Assembly: GCA_913043815.1 (NCBI GenBank)
Contig: CAJWNY010000007.1
Location: 1-56,098, forward strand
Origin: an uncultured Gammaproteobacteria bacterium
Lineage (GTDB): Bacteria; Pseudomonadota; Gammaproteobacteria; Pseudomonadales; Azotimanducaceae
Length of the DNA: 56,098 nucleotides
Direction: 5' to 3'
Shown: positions 1 to 8,550 of the stretch, one piece after another
Position numbering within the stretch: position 1 is the stretch's first letter
How the letters are laid out: each line of letters starts with the position of its first letter
The notes under the pieces: generated by a model
The model's input: only the letters and a program-made list of their open reading frames with translations
What the model was told of the DNA's origin: nothing
Database searches by the model: none
Position numbers and translations under genes: made by a program

Positions 1-3000
1 TGCAGTTGGGCCAGGATGTTGGCTACGCGGTGCGCTTTTCAGATCAAACCAATGACAATACGTTAGTGAAAGTCATGACCGATGGTCTGCTGCTTACTGA
101 CATAAGACACGACCGTTTTCTCGAAAAATATGACGCAATTATTGTCGACGAGGCGCATGAGCGCAGTCTGAATATTGATTTTCTTTTAGGTTACTTGAAG
201 CGATTAACGCTAAAGCGTAAAGACTTAAAAATAATTATTACTAGTGCGACCATCGATGTAGATCGATTTTCCGAATTTTTCAATGGCGCGCCGGTAGTCA
301 AAGTAGGTGGGCGAACCTTTCCAGTAGATGTTCAGTATCGAAGTGGCGGCGACGGGGAGTTCGGTCCAATGTTGGACGTGCTGCATGAGATCGACCGTAA
401 GCCTATGACGTCGGCCAGTGATGTGTTGATTTTCTTTTCGGGCGAGCGCGAAATCTTTGAAGCCGCCCGACGTTTGCGTATGGCATTTCAAGAACGCTTT
501 GAAATCTTGCCTCTTTACGCGCGGCTGTCTGTTGCTGACCAGCGCCGAGTATTTAATCCTTTCTCGGGCGGTAAGCGTCGCATTATTTTGGCGACAAACG
601 TTGCTGAAACCTCGCTAACCGTACCAAACATTGGGTTTGTCATAGACCCTGGGTTTGCCCGCATCTCTCGGTATAGCTACCGCTCAAAGTTGCAGCGACT
701 GCCTATTGAACCTATCAGCCAGGCTAGTGCGAACCAACGCAAAGGTAGGTGTGGTCGGGTAGCGCCGGGTAGTTGTTACCGGCTATTTGAAGAACACGAT
801 TTTTTGAGCCGGCCGGAGTATACGGATGCAGAGATAAGACGGGTCAATCTTGCTTCCGTCGTCCTGCAGATGGAGGCATTTGCGCTGGGGGAAATCAGCA
901 AGTTTCCATTTATTGATCCACCGGAACCCAGGGCCATCCGGGACGCTTTGCGTCTGTTAGATGAGTTAGGTGCCCTAAAAGCTGGCCGTCTAACAGATAC
1001 AGGTCGCTTAATGGCGCGGCTACCTGTAGACCCGCGTTTGGCGAGAATGTTGATTGGCGCTAAAGAACAGTTCTGCCTTAATGAAATGTTGGTCATAGTT
1101 TCTTGTTTAGCGGTACAAGATCCCCGGGACCGACCCCATGAAAAAACTCAGGCCGCTGATACTGCGCATGAAATGTTTTTACATAAAGACTCTGACTATT
1201 TGACCTTACTTAATATTTGGCGGTGGATCGAAGAACAGCGCGAACAGCTAACCAAGAGTCGCTGGCAAACCACTTTGCGTAAACGTTTTATTAATCCAGT
1301 GCGCGTGCGTGAGTGGCGAGAGTTGCACCGTCAGCTTCGAGTGGTGTGTAAAGAGCTGCGTTTAGGCCTCAACGATACTCCAGCATCTTTTCGCCAAATT
1401 CATGAGTCGGTGTTGGTAGGTTCGTTAGGACTCATAGCTCAGCATGATGAGAAGGGTAAATACATTGGGCCGCGAAACTTACGTCTTGGCATTTTCCCCG
1501 GTTCGGGTCTTGCTAAGCGTTCGCCCAAATGGATTGTTGCAGTGGAAGTGGTCGAGACACAGCGAGTTTTTGCGCGCTGTGTGGCTACTGTGGAAAGTCG
1601 TTGGATTGAGGCTCAAGCCCAACATCTTATTAAGAAACGTTTTAGCGATCCGGTTTGGAGCCTGAAGCGGGGCGAGGTGGTTGCTTACGAGAGCGTGAGT
1701 TTATATGGGTTAACATTAGCTGAGCGCAGGCCCATGAGTTATCACGAAGTGGATCCGCCTTTTTGTCGAGACTTACTCATTCGGGAAGGTCTTGTACATG
1801 GGGCTGTTAACAATCCGCCAGAATTTTTACGCCATAACTTAGAGTTAATTGGCTCTATTCAAGATAATGAAGCAAAAGGGCGCCGCCGGGACCTGCTGAT
1901 CAGCGATGATGAGGTTTACCAACTCTACGCAAAACACGTCACAGAATTTGTATGCAGAGTGGGTGATTTAGGTCGTTGGTGGAAGCGCTTGGATCGCAGT
2001 GCTCAGGAGGAACTGTTTTTTACGCAAGAACAACTGCTGCGCACGGACTCGACTCGTCTTAGTGACACTGATTTCCCCAACACGCTGAATCTGGGTGGCG
2101 TTGATTTGGCGCTGAGTTATAGCTTTGCGCCGGGCGAGGCTTCTGACGGTGTCACTATGACGATACCGGTTGGGATACTATATGGTGTTGGGTCCGAACC
2201 GTTGCAATGGTCTGTGCCTGGCATGTTCCCAGCGGTAGTGGAGCAGTGGCTGCGCACACTGCCCAAGAACAAGCGTAAATTATTGGCTCCATTACCAGAC
2301 AAGCTTGAAGAAATTGTCGCTCGATTGCTTGCCGATAAGGTTTATCGGCAAGGGCGGTTTCTTTTCGCGCTTGGCTCTGTGTTGCAGGACCTATATAGAG
2401 TTACCGTAGATGCTGTTGATTGGGATGCCGAGCGCATTCCGGCGCACTTGATGGTTAATGCGAGAGTGGTGGATGAACAAGGTCGTATTCTTGCCGCTGG
2501 AAGAGACCTTAACGAGATTAAGATGCAGTTGTCTAACGTTAAAACTCATGCCTCAGCAGAAGTATTGCAAGTTTATGAGCGAAATGATTTAAAGCAATTT
2601 CCAGATGCGAAAATCCCTGATCATGTTGTTGTTGAAGAGCGAATGGCGCCAGTAATGGCCTATCCGGGGTTAGCCGACGCCGACGGCACTGTTGAGTTGA
2701 GGCTGTTTGAAACAGCTCATCTTAGAGATCAGGCGAATAGGCTAGGCTATCCTAAGTTGGCTTTGCTACAGATCGGTAAGCCAGCTAATTTTTTCCGCCG
2801 CGAACTTGCGAAAGAAAATCAGCTTGGGTTGTACTTCGCCGGTATTGGCAGCGCTGAAGTTCTGCGCGAACAACTGATGCTTAACGTGGCTTGGTATTGT
2901 TATTTTGAAGGACGAGAGTTGCCAGCCAGCGCCGATGAATTTGCACAACGTTTAGATGAGCATAGGGGGGATCTGAATGACATTTTTCGTGACACGGTTA

Positions 3001-3482
3001 GGTACCTTACGGAGACATTCCAGCTTCGCTTCTCTATAGTAAATAAGCTTGACAGTTTTAGCTCCAGCGCTTTTGTAGAAAGTGTTGCGGATATTCGTCA
3101 GCACATTCAGCGCATAGTGCCCGGCAATGTTTTACAAATTACACCTATGCGATTTTTGCCGTTATTGCCTCGTTTTTTACAAGGTGTAATTTCAAGGATC
3201 GATAATCTTCAAGGTCACGTGCCACGAGACCGTGATTTGGTGAAACAACTTCAGCCCCTCGAGAATCGTTTGGCAGCAATCTCTAACAATGATCTGCATA
3301 ATGCTGAGCATTTGCTTGAACTCAAGTATTACTTGGAGGAGCTGAGGTTGAAGTTTTTTGCTGAGCGAGTATCGCGGCAGAAAGTCGTTTCGCACCCTCT
3401 ACCACCCTCCCTATGGAAGGTCTCTGAGAAACGGGTAGTGGAAAAGTTACTTATAGAGGAGCGCCGAGTTGGCCTGGCTTAG
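1..3482 (+). CDS. hrpA: ATP-dependent RNA helicase HrpA, 5' end cut by window
   Basis: DEAH-box RNA helicase of the HrpA family, implicated in translation-linked mRNA processing in enterobacteria. The open frame enters at the left edge, so the N-terminus with the Walker A loop is missing; about 1,160 residues remain of a protein usually near 1,300. Motif II reads DEAHERSLNIDFLLGYLK near residue 49, followed by SAT (motif III), the helicase C core with QRKGRCGRVAPG (motif VI), an HA2/OB-fold region, and the long HrpA-specific C-terminal domain. The stop is TAG at 3480-3482. Codon use matches its neighbours. Family assignment is secure; cellular role is taken from homologues. Confidence 0.96.
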   Translation, partial: QLGQDVGYAVRFSDQTNDNTLVKVMTDGLLLTDIRHDRFLEKYDAIIVDEAHERSLNIDFLLGYLKRLTLKRKDLKIIITSATIDVDRFSEFFNGAPVVKVGGRTFPVDVQYRSGGDGEFGPMLDVLHEIDRKPMTSASDVLIFFSGEREIFEAARRLRMAFQERFEILPLYARLSVADQRRVFNPFSGGKRRIILATNVAETSLTVPNIGFVIDPGFARISRYSYRSKLQRLPIEPISQASANQRKGRCGRVAPGSCYRLFEEHDFLSRPEYTDAEIRRVNLASVVLQMEAFALGEISKFPFIDPPEPRAIRDALRLLDELGALKAGRLTDTGRLMARLPVDPRLARMLIGAKEQFCLNEMLVIVSCLAVQDPRDRPHEKTQAADTAHEMFLHKDSDYLTLLNIWRWIEEQREQLTKSRWQTTLRKRFINPVRVREWRELHRQLRVVCKELRLGLNDTPASFRQIHESVLVGSLGLIAQHDEKGKYIGPRNLRLGIFPGSGLAKRSPKWIVAVEVVETQRVFARCVATVESRWIEAQAQHLIKKRFSDPVWSLKRGEVVAYESVSLYGLTLAERRPMSYHEVDPPFCRDLLIREGLVHGAVNNPPEFLRHNLELIGSIQDNEAKGRRRDLLISDDEVYQLYAKHVTEFVCRVGDLGRWWKRLDRSAQEELFFTQEQLLRTDSTRLSDTDFPNTLNLGGVDLALSYSFAPGEASDGVTMTIPVGILYGVGSEPLQWSVPGMFPAVVEQWLRTLPKNKRKLLAPLPDKLEEIVARLLADKVYRQGRFLFALGSVLQDLYRVTVDAVDWDAERIPAHLMVNARVVDEQGRILAAGRDLNEIKMQLSNVKTHASAEVLQVYERNDLKQFPDAKIPDHVVVEERMAPVMAYPGLADADGTVELRLFETAHLRDQANRLGYPKLALLQIGKPANFFRRELAKENQLGLYFAGIGSAEVLREQLMLNVAWYCYFEGRELPASADEFAQRLDEHRGDLNDIFRDTVRYLTETFQLRFSIVNKLDSFSSSAFVESVADIRQHIQRIVPGNVLQITPMRFLPLLPRFLQGVISRIDNLQGHVPRDRDLVKQLQPLENRLAAISNNDLHNAEHLLELKYYLEELRLKFFAERVSRQKVVSHPLPPSLWKVSEKRVVEKLLIEERRVGLA

Positions 3483-3523
3483 TTTGGTTCCAATTAGGGG
3501 TGCGATCTGGTGCTTGTGCAATT

Positions 3524-3557
3524 TGAGTAAGAAGAGTATTTTTCTTCAATCTACTCA
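3524..3557 (+). terminator. Bulged stem-loop downstream of hrpA, possible terminator
   Basis: TGAGTA at 3524-3529 pairs with TACTCA at 3552-3557, and GAAGA at 3531-3535 pairs with TCTTC at 3543-3547, with small bulges between the two helices. No T-run follows, so termination is only a suggestion; the structure also lies just upstream of the phosphatase start. Confidence 0.25.
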
Positions 3558-3580
3558 GCAGCGGTAATAGGGCTTTTAAT

Positions 3581-4708
3581 GTGTCAATAAGCCTGGTTGT
3601 TCTGAATACAAATAGCGAACTTGGACGTGCTTTTGTCGAAAAGATGCCGAGTATTGGTCTTGATGTCAGGCAAATAAGTGGTGAGGATCTGACAGGGTCC
3701 AAACGCCTAAGAGATCCGCAAACACTTGAAATTGTTGTCTGCTCGAGCCTTGAAGATGTTCAATTGTGTACCGACGCCAATCTCTTTAATTATAGTGTCT
3801 TGCTCAGCCAAAATCTGCCCTCTGCGGAAACCCTTCATTCTGCTTTTGCGCTGGGCTGCATTGACTGCTGGCTTATGCAGATGGGCAGCGCGGAATTACT
3901 GCAACGCATAACCGTGGTTGAAAACCGCTTTGCGCAGATGGCCCGGCGGTTAGAGGACAGCTCCCACCAGCGTCTTGTCAATATGCAGCTTGAAATCGAG
4001 CAAGACCAGTTGCAGGGTCAACAGATTCAGCGTGGCATGCTGCCAAAACAAGATAAAACCATCGATCGGTTTTTATGTTCACGGTGGTTAGCGCCATCGC
4101 TCATATTGAGTGGCGACTTCGTTGACTACTTTCCTTTGCAGGATAAGTACCTCGCCTGTTTTTTGGCGGATGTCGCGGGCCATGGGGCTTCGTCTGCGTT
4201 ACTAACTGTGCAGTTGAAAAATATTTCTTGGCGGCTCCAGCAGAAATTTGGCAGTCTATCGTTTAATTCACCTGGTGCAATGCTCGGTTGGATCAACACC
4301 ACGCTTATTGATCAATCTATTGAAAAACATGTGGCTATGTTTCTTGGGATTATCGACAAAGAAACAAATGTGCTGCATTACAGTACCGGTGCCCAATTTC
4401 CCCCAGCCATGCTAGTTAATGCTGAAGGTCAAATAAGTGTGTTGGAGCAGAGTGGTAAGCCTTTGGGGTTATTTCCCGATGCCCACTACCACTCTGACTC
4501 TCTTGAAATGCCTATCGGTGCTCAATTGCTAGTTTTTTCTGATGGCGTACTAGATTGTCTAGCCCCAGCCGACTTGGCAGAAAAAGAAAAAGCCTTGCAG
4601 CAGGCTATAAAACAAAGTGATGGCGCACCCGCATTATGGGATTTGTTAAGGGCCCAGTTTGAGGGTTTAGATGATATGAGTTTTATGGCTGTAAAACGCC
4701 TCTCCTGA
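3581..4708 (+). CDS. SpoIIE-type PP2C phosphatase with degenerate N-terminal receiver domain
   Basis: A 375-residue serine/threonine phosphatase expected to dephosphorylate a STAS anti-sigma antagonist, very likely the product of the next gene. Residues 1-115 have receiver-domain size and pattern, but no Asp stands at the expected phosphoacceptor position (IVVCSS near 51-56) and no KP follows the fourth helix (WLMQMG instead). Residues 115-155 form a probable coiled coil. The PP2C domain covers about 165-375 with metal-binding acidic residues visible in GDF (178-180), ADVAGHG (D197), SDGVLD (D321) and DDMSF (D365). GTG start at 3581, because the ATG two bases upstream runs into a stop. The architecture recalls Pseudomonas RssB; that link is inference. 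Confidence 0.85.
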   Translation: MSISLVVLNTNSELGRAFVEKMPSIGLDVRQISGEDLTGSKRLRDPQTLEIVVCSSLEDVQLCTDANLFNYSVLLSQNLPSAETLHSAFALGCIDCWLMQMGSAELLQRITVVENRFAQMARRLEDSSHQRLVNMQLEIEQDQLQGQQIQRGMLPKQDKTIDRFLCSRWLAPSLILSGDFVDYFPLQDKYLACFLADVAGHGASSALLTVQLKNISWRLQQKFGSLSFNSPGAMLGWINTTLIDQSIEKHVAMFLGIIDKETNVLHYSTGAQFPPAMLVNAEGQISVLEQSGKPLGLFPDAHYHSDSLEMPIGAQLLVFSDGVLDCLAPADLAEKEKALQQAIKQSDGAPALWDLLRAQFEGLDDMSFMAVKRLS

Positions 4709-4757
4709 GGAGTATGCTGCCGCCGGTGAATTCGTGCTACTGACAAAGGATTAGCAG

Positions 4758-5270
4758 GTGACGGGTAGGATCAACGTAGGTGATAGTGACGGAACTCATA
4801 TCATTCACTTCGAGGGTGATGTGCGCGTTGGATTGTGCAATGCTTTCGACAACTACTGTCAGGGCATGCTTAAAGATTCGAAGTTTTGTGCAGTGGTGGT
4901 AGACCTAACAGCGGCCAATGTTATCGACAGCACCGCGCTTGGTAGCCTTGCGAAACTGTCCTTGGGTGTGAAAGCACTCAAGGGGCACGTGCCTACTCTT
5001 ATTTGTAATTCTCCAAATATTCAGCGCATTTTACAGAACATGGGTTTTGACGATGTATTTAACATTGTGCCACAGGTAGATAGCAGCTCGGTAACATTGC
5101 AAACTTTACCCGCTCCTTCCGACCTTGCGGTTGACGGTACGCGGGAAAAAGTTATTGGGGCTCATCGCGCACTCATGTCAATGAACGATGCCAACAAAAC
5201 TAAATTCAAGCATTTAGTCGATGCGCTTGAACTTGAGGCAATCGAACAACGTACCAGTTCGGGCGATTAA
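4758..5270 (+). CDS. STAS-domain anti-sigma factor antagonist
   Basis: A 170-residue protein with an N-terminal STAS domain (about 5-105). The conserved loop reads VIDSTALGSL, with Ser58 at the place that is phosphorylated in SpoIIAA and RsbV relatives. The remaining 65 residues are a helical tail without a recognised domain. GTG start at 4758 with a good ribosome site (AAAGGA) about 8 bases upstream. It lies 49 bases after the PP2C gene on the same strand, the usual pairing of phosphatase and its STAS substrate, as in Pseudomonas RssB/RssC and other partner-switching modules. No anti-sigma kinase is present in the window. Confidence 0.88.
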   Translation: MTGRINVGDSDGTHIIHFEGDVRVGLCNAFDNYCQGMLKDSKFCAVVVDLTAANVIDSTALGSLAKLSLGVKALKGHVPTLICNSPNIQRILQNMGFDDVFNIVPQVDSSSVTLQTLPAPSDLAVDGTREKVIGAHRALMSMNDANKTKFKHLVDALELEAIEQRTSSGD

Positions 5271-5305
5271 TGCAGAATTACAACGCTATTAAAGTATCCT
5301 TTTCA

Positions 5306-5344
5306 AAGAGCCTTGATTAAGAAATTCCAATCAAAGTGGTTCTT
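5306..5344. terminator. Imperfect hairpin between convergent genes
   Basis: AAGAGCC (5306-5312) pairs with GGTTCTT (5338-5344, one G-T pair), and an inner TTGATT pairs with AATCAA across a small bulge. It sits between the convergent STAS and TerB-like genes and could stop transcription from either side. No long T-run, so confidence is low. Confidence 0.3.
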
Positions 5345-5360
5345 GTCAAAGACACCAGCG

Positions 5361-5801
5361 TCAAAGTGCTTTGGCTTTAAGCTTTGCTTCAATAAATCTG
5401 GAGTGGGACAAATACAAAAGGTCTGACGCCTTTCTAATTGAATGTTCTTCCATGACGTCTATGCCGTCTTCTGCTAGCGCTATTTGCCAAAGCGCAGTAA
5501 CTACTGAGAATTTTTCCTCTTCACTCATAGATTCATTGAGGAAACTTGTGTAGGCGTGTACGCCGACACTTTCCCTTAATCTTTCTTCCGCATCTGCAAT
5601 AATGCTCCTCAGCGCCTTTTCCTCTACAGCGAACATCTCTTTGAGTAAAACTTTCGCTGTCGCCAGTTCAGATTGAGAAATTTCATGATCAGCCCAAACG
5701 ACCTCAAACATCAGTGCTGCGGCTGCCAAGGCAGGGTCTAGCACCACATCATCCGTTACTTCATCTTCGCGACTAAAGAGCTTGCGTAAACTGCTTAGCA
5801 T
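5361..5801 (-). CDS. TerB-like (DjlA N-terminal type) small protein
   Basis: A 146-residue all-helical protein of the TerB superfamily, recognised from acidic helix pairs such as the VVWADHEISQSE and ALAEDGIDVMEEH segments, which match the metal-binding D/E patches of TerB. Homologues are found beside very varied genes and the function of these stand-alone forms is not established. The start is placed at ATG 5801, preceded by AAAGGA, rather than at an in-frame start 51 bases upstream. The first 29 bases overlap the 3' end of dusA, so the two are co-transcribed and probably translationally coupled. Confidence 0.75.
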   Translation of the reverse strand: MLSSLRKLFSREDEVTDDVVLDPALAAAALMFEVVWADHEISQSELATAKVLLKEMFAVEEKALRSIIADAEERLRESVGVHAYTSFLNESMSEEEKFSVVTALWQIALAEDGIDVMEEHSIRKASDLLYLSHSRFIEAKLKAKAL

Positions 5802-6804
5802 AGTTTTCCTTTGGATTATTTTTTGAATTGACCTGATTAAAAGCCTCAGCAATAAGGCTGCTGTCGTTATCTTTCAGCCTAGCTTGATCGCTGAGTATTT
5901 GTCTAAATCGTCGCGCGCCCGGTCTGCCGTTAAAGCAGTGTAAAAGGTGCTTAGTCAGGCTATGCAGTCGGTCGCCGTTTTGCAAAAATCTTTGGGCGTA
6001 ATTCTGATAACGGTTGACGATCTCTTCTTCACTACAAGTGAAGTCTGGATCATAAATTTTCTGTTCAAGCTGACTAAGAAATGTCGGGTTATGGTACGCG
6101 GCACGGCCAATCATAATGCCGTCAGCCCAACTTAAAAGTTCTTCTGCCTGCTTTAACTCGGTAATGCCGCCATTAACAATGAGCTCCAAGTCTGGATGCA
6201 AATCCTTAATGTTTTGGGCTTTTTCCATGGTCAACGGTGGGATCTCTCGATTTTGAGCAGGGGAGAGGCCGCCCAAAACGGCGACTCTGGCGTGTAAATA
6301 AACTCGCTTACAGCCAGCATCTGCAATATAGCGAATAAACTGCTGCAAAAACGTCATGGTGGCGAACTCGTTATTGTCACCCTTGGTTTGAATACCGGTT
6401 CTGCATTTAACGGTCACGGGGATTGAGCACTGGTCCCGCATGGCTTTGATACAATCGGCCACCAGCTTTGGTTCGCGCATCAGGCATGCGCCAAATGTTC
6501 CCTTCTGCACGCGGTCTGAAGGGCAGCCGACGTTGATGTTCACTTCGCCAAAGCCCCGTTCTTCTGCCATGGCTGCGCATTCGGCAAGAGCTAAGGGGTC
6601 GTTACCACCAAGTTGTATCGCTACGGGGTGCTCACAGTGATCATGGTCTAATAAATGAGTTTGATTGCCGTGAAGTAGGGCGCCGGTAGTCACCATTTCG
6701 GTAAACAATAGCGCAGAGGGCGTATATTGCCGATGAAGAAAGCGACAATGCTTATCCGTCCAGGCCATCATGGGCGCCACACAAACTAACTTATTGTTTT
6801 TCAT
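5773..6804 (-). CDS. dusA: tRNA-dihydrouridine(20/20a) synthase DusA
   Basis: FMN- and NADPH-dependent enzyme that reduces uridine to dihydrouridine in the tRNA D-loop. The 343-residue protein opens with the APMMAWTDKHCRF flavin-binding segment, carries the conserved NVGCPSDRVQKGTFGACLM stretch (Cys94 in GCPS is the expected catalytic acid), and the NGGI and GIMIGRAAYHNP motifs of the TIM barrel, followed by the helical tRNA-binding domain. Length is normal for DusA. It is transcribed away from lpxC and overlaps the downstream TerB-like gene by 29 bases. Confidence 0.95.
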   Translation of the reverse strand: MKNNKLVCVAPMMAWTDKHCRFLHRQYTPSALLFTEMVTTGALLHGNQTHLLDHDHCEHPVAIQLGGNDPLALAECAAMAEERGFGEVNINVGCPSDRVQKGTFGACLMREPKLVADCIKAMRDQCSIPVTVKCRTGIQTKGDNNEFATMTFLQQFIRYIADAGCKRVYLHARVAVLGGLSPAQNREIPPLTMEKAQNIKDLHPDLELIVNGGITELKQAEELLSWADGIMIGRAAYHNPTFLSQLEQKIYDPDFTCSEEEIVNRYQNYAQRFLQNGDRLHSLTKHLLHCFNGRPGARRFRQILSDQARLKDNDSSLIAEAFNQVNSKNNPKENYAKQFTQAL

Positions 6805-7162
6805 AGACTAAACTTCATGACGCTTGCTCAGGTCCTTTGGGTTGTTGCGGCCGACATCTCAATAGTCTAATGCTATGTCGGTAGATCTGCTAATTTTCGC
6901 GAACTGCTCGTCTTGAGCGAGATATTCGCCATTAAACGCTGTTCACAAACACTCTGCTTACATTTTGAAACGTTTGCCCGCCATCTCTGTCTACTTTTGA
7001 TATTCGCGTAACATGTTGTTTCACTTTTTATCCATTTATATCTTCACTTTTCCTTCATATTTTATTAAATCCCTTGTAGCATATACCACTTGTTACAGGC
7101 GAGATTAATCAGGAGCCTGTGTCCTTTTCTGAAAATTAGTTCAGTGAACATTTGGGAAGTAC
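6805..7162. other. Divergent intergenic region between dusA and lpxC
   Basis: About 360 bases without a credible gene. The part from about 6990 to 7090 is strongly AT-rich with runs of T and ATT, a likely place for promoters of the two divergent genes, but I cannot point to convincing -35/-10 pairs. A stem-loop near its right end is listed separately. Confidence 0.4.
7095..7120 (+). promoter_or_regulatory. Stem-loop in the lpxC leader
   Basis: ACAGGC at 7095-7100 is the exact inverted complement of GCCTGT at 7115-7120, enclosing a 14-base loop and followed by GTCCTTTTCT. It ends about 40 bases before the lpxC start. It could be a small attenuator-like hairpin or an operator; the six-pair stem is short and chance is possible. 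Confidence 0.25.
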
Positions 7163-8086
7163 ATGTTGAGACAGAGAACAATAAATAGTCCCGTACATGC
7201 AATTGGCATAGGCGTTCACTCCGGCGCGAAAGTGCGCATGAGTCTTCGCCCAGCTAAAGCAGGGTCAGGAATACAGTTTGTTCGCTCAGATTTAGAAAGT
7301 GTCAACATGATCCGCGCTTGCGCTGAAAACGTATCAGACACTGCGCTCTCGACAACAATTTCTCAAGGCGCTATTAACGTCGCAACCGTGGAGCACTTGA
7401 TGTCCGCGTTGTGGGGGATGGGCATAGACAATTTAGTGATTGAATTGTCCTCAGAAGAGGTGCCGATTATGGACGGCAGCGCAGCGCCATTTGTAGATAT
7501 GATACATAGCGTAGGCATTGCCGAGTTAGACGAGGCCAAGCAATTTATAAGAATTAACCGAGAAATATCGGTAAGCCAAGGTGAGGCGACGGCGTCTTTG
7601 AAACCCTACTCCGGCTTTAAGGCAGGCTATACCTTTGTCGCTAACCATCCTGTATTCAACCGATATCCAAAATATGCAGAGTTAGACTTCGGTAGCACCT
7701 CCTATGAGGCCGCCGTCAGTGGTGCGCGATCTTTTGGATTGCTTAAAGAATTGTCTCAGGCTCAAGCAATTAATAAGTGCTTGGGTTCGAGCTTAGAAAA
7801 CGCCGTCGGTATAGGCGATTATGACGTTGCTAATGAAGGCGGTTTGCGCTACCACGACGAATTCGTGAAACATAAATTACTCGACGTAATTGGTGACCTT
7901 TATCTTTTAGGGCGGCCAATTATGGGAGCTTTTGATGGCTATATGTCCGGCCATGCGCTGAACAATAAGTTGGCTAGAGCATTGCTTCGCTGTGATGATG
8001 CGTGGGACGTAGTGAGTTGCAGCTTGGATGGTCGAGGCAACCCTCAAAAGATATTGGCCAAACAGGCGGCTGCCGAAAAAATGTAA
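7163..8086 (+). CDS. lpxC: UDP-3-O-acyl-N-acetylglucosamine deacetylase LpxC
   Basis: Zn-dependent deacetylase for the committed step of lipid A synthesis, cytoplasmic. The 307-residue length is normal. Zinc and catalytic motifs are complete: TVEHLMSAL (Glu77, His78), HDEFVKHKLLDVIGDL (zinc His and Asp) and SGHALNNKLARAL (catalytic His). IMDGSAAPFV is also typical. A ribosome site (GGGAAG) precedes ATG 7163. The C-terminus (AAAEKM) is unlike the E. coli tail that is read by FtsH, so turnover control may differ. Unusually for a gammaproteobacterium, ftsZ is not upstream: the gene stands alone between dusA and nqrA, so it may be a second copy or a relocated sole copy. Confidence 0.95.
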   Translation: MLRQRTINSPVHAIGIGVHSGAKVRMSLRPAKAGSGIQFVRSDLESVNMIRACAENVSDTALSTTISQGAINVATVEHLMSALWGMGIDNLVIELSSEEVPIMDGSAAPFVDMIHSVGIAELDEAKQFIRINREISVSQGEATASLKPYSGFKAGYTFVANHPVFNRYPKYAELDFGSTSYEAAVSGARSFGLLKELSQAQAINKCLGSSLENAVGIGDYDVANEGGLRYHDEFVKHKLLDVIGDLYLLGRPIMGAFDGYMSGHALNNKLARALLRCDDAWDVVSCSLDGRGNPQKILAKQAAAEKM

Positions 8087-8550
8087 CCTTTTGGTTTCCT
8101 AGACTTCTTGGGTTGCGGTCGAAAATGCTCAGTTGAGTGAGAGGTTAAACGTCTCTCTAACAGCAGACCCCCACACATAACACTTTTTATTTCTAATATT
8201 TTAGGAAATAGTCCTGAAGGTGTTCCCCAACTACCTACTTTGCGTCGGATGAGGGCGACTACCGCAAAAAATCTGTTGAAAAGCTAATAATTGTTCCTTA
8301 AGGGAACAAGAAGATTGGCATTGAAACCCCAGACCCTTATAATTCACGACACCTCGCTTGCGCGCATTTTTGTATGTGGAAATCTTCTTAGGGTAATCTT
8401 CATGCATTTGTGACTTACAGTCCAATCGATGGCCTCTACTGTGTGTAGAAATTAAATAGTTCTCAACACGTTATCTTATCCAATGGGTAGGTTCTTACGT
8501 TGGTGGAAATATAATGGCGAGCGTGAAACGAAGCGTTAAGATAGGTACTA
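8087..8550 (+). other. Long intergenic region and probable nqr leader
   Basis: About 460 bases between lpxC and nqrA with no convincing gene; one 64-codon minus-strand frame here resembles nothing and lacks a ribosome site. It holds several inverted repeats: an imperfect hairpin at about 8138-8157, a perfect 7-base repeat at 8291-8309, and AAGAAGATT/AATCTTCTT arms about 65 bases apart (near 8308 and 8381). The nqr promoter is expected here, and a structured untranslated leader is possible. Confidence 0.4.
8291..8309. promoter_or_regulatory. Perfect inverted repeat upstream of nqrA
   Basis: TTGTTCC and GGAACAA flank a 5-base centre (TTAAG). The symmetry suits a dimeric repressor site or an RNA hairpin; no T-run follows, so it is not a simple terminator. 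It lies about 240 bases before the nqrA start. Its binding protein is unknown. Confidence 0.35.

Noticed and set aside
8231-8425. 64-codon minus-strand frame in the nqr leader
   Set aside because: No recognisable family, no ribosome site, and it overlaps inverted repeats of the leader.
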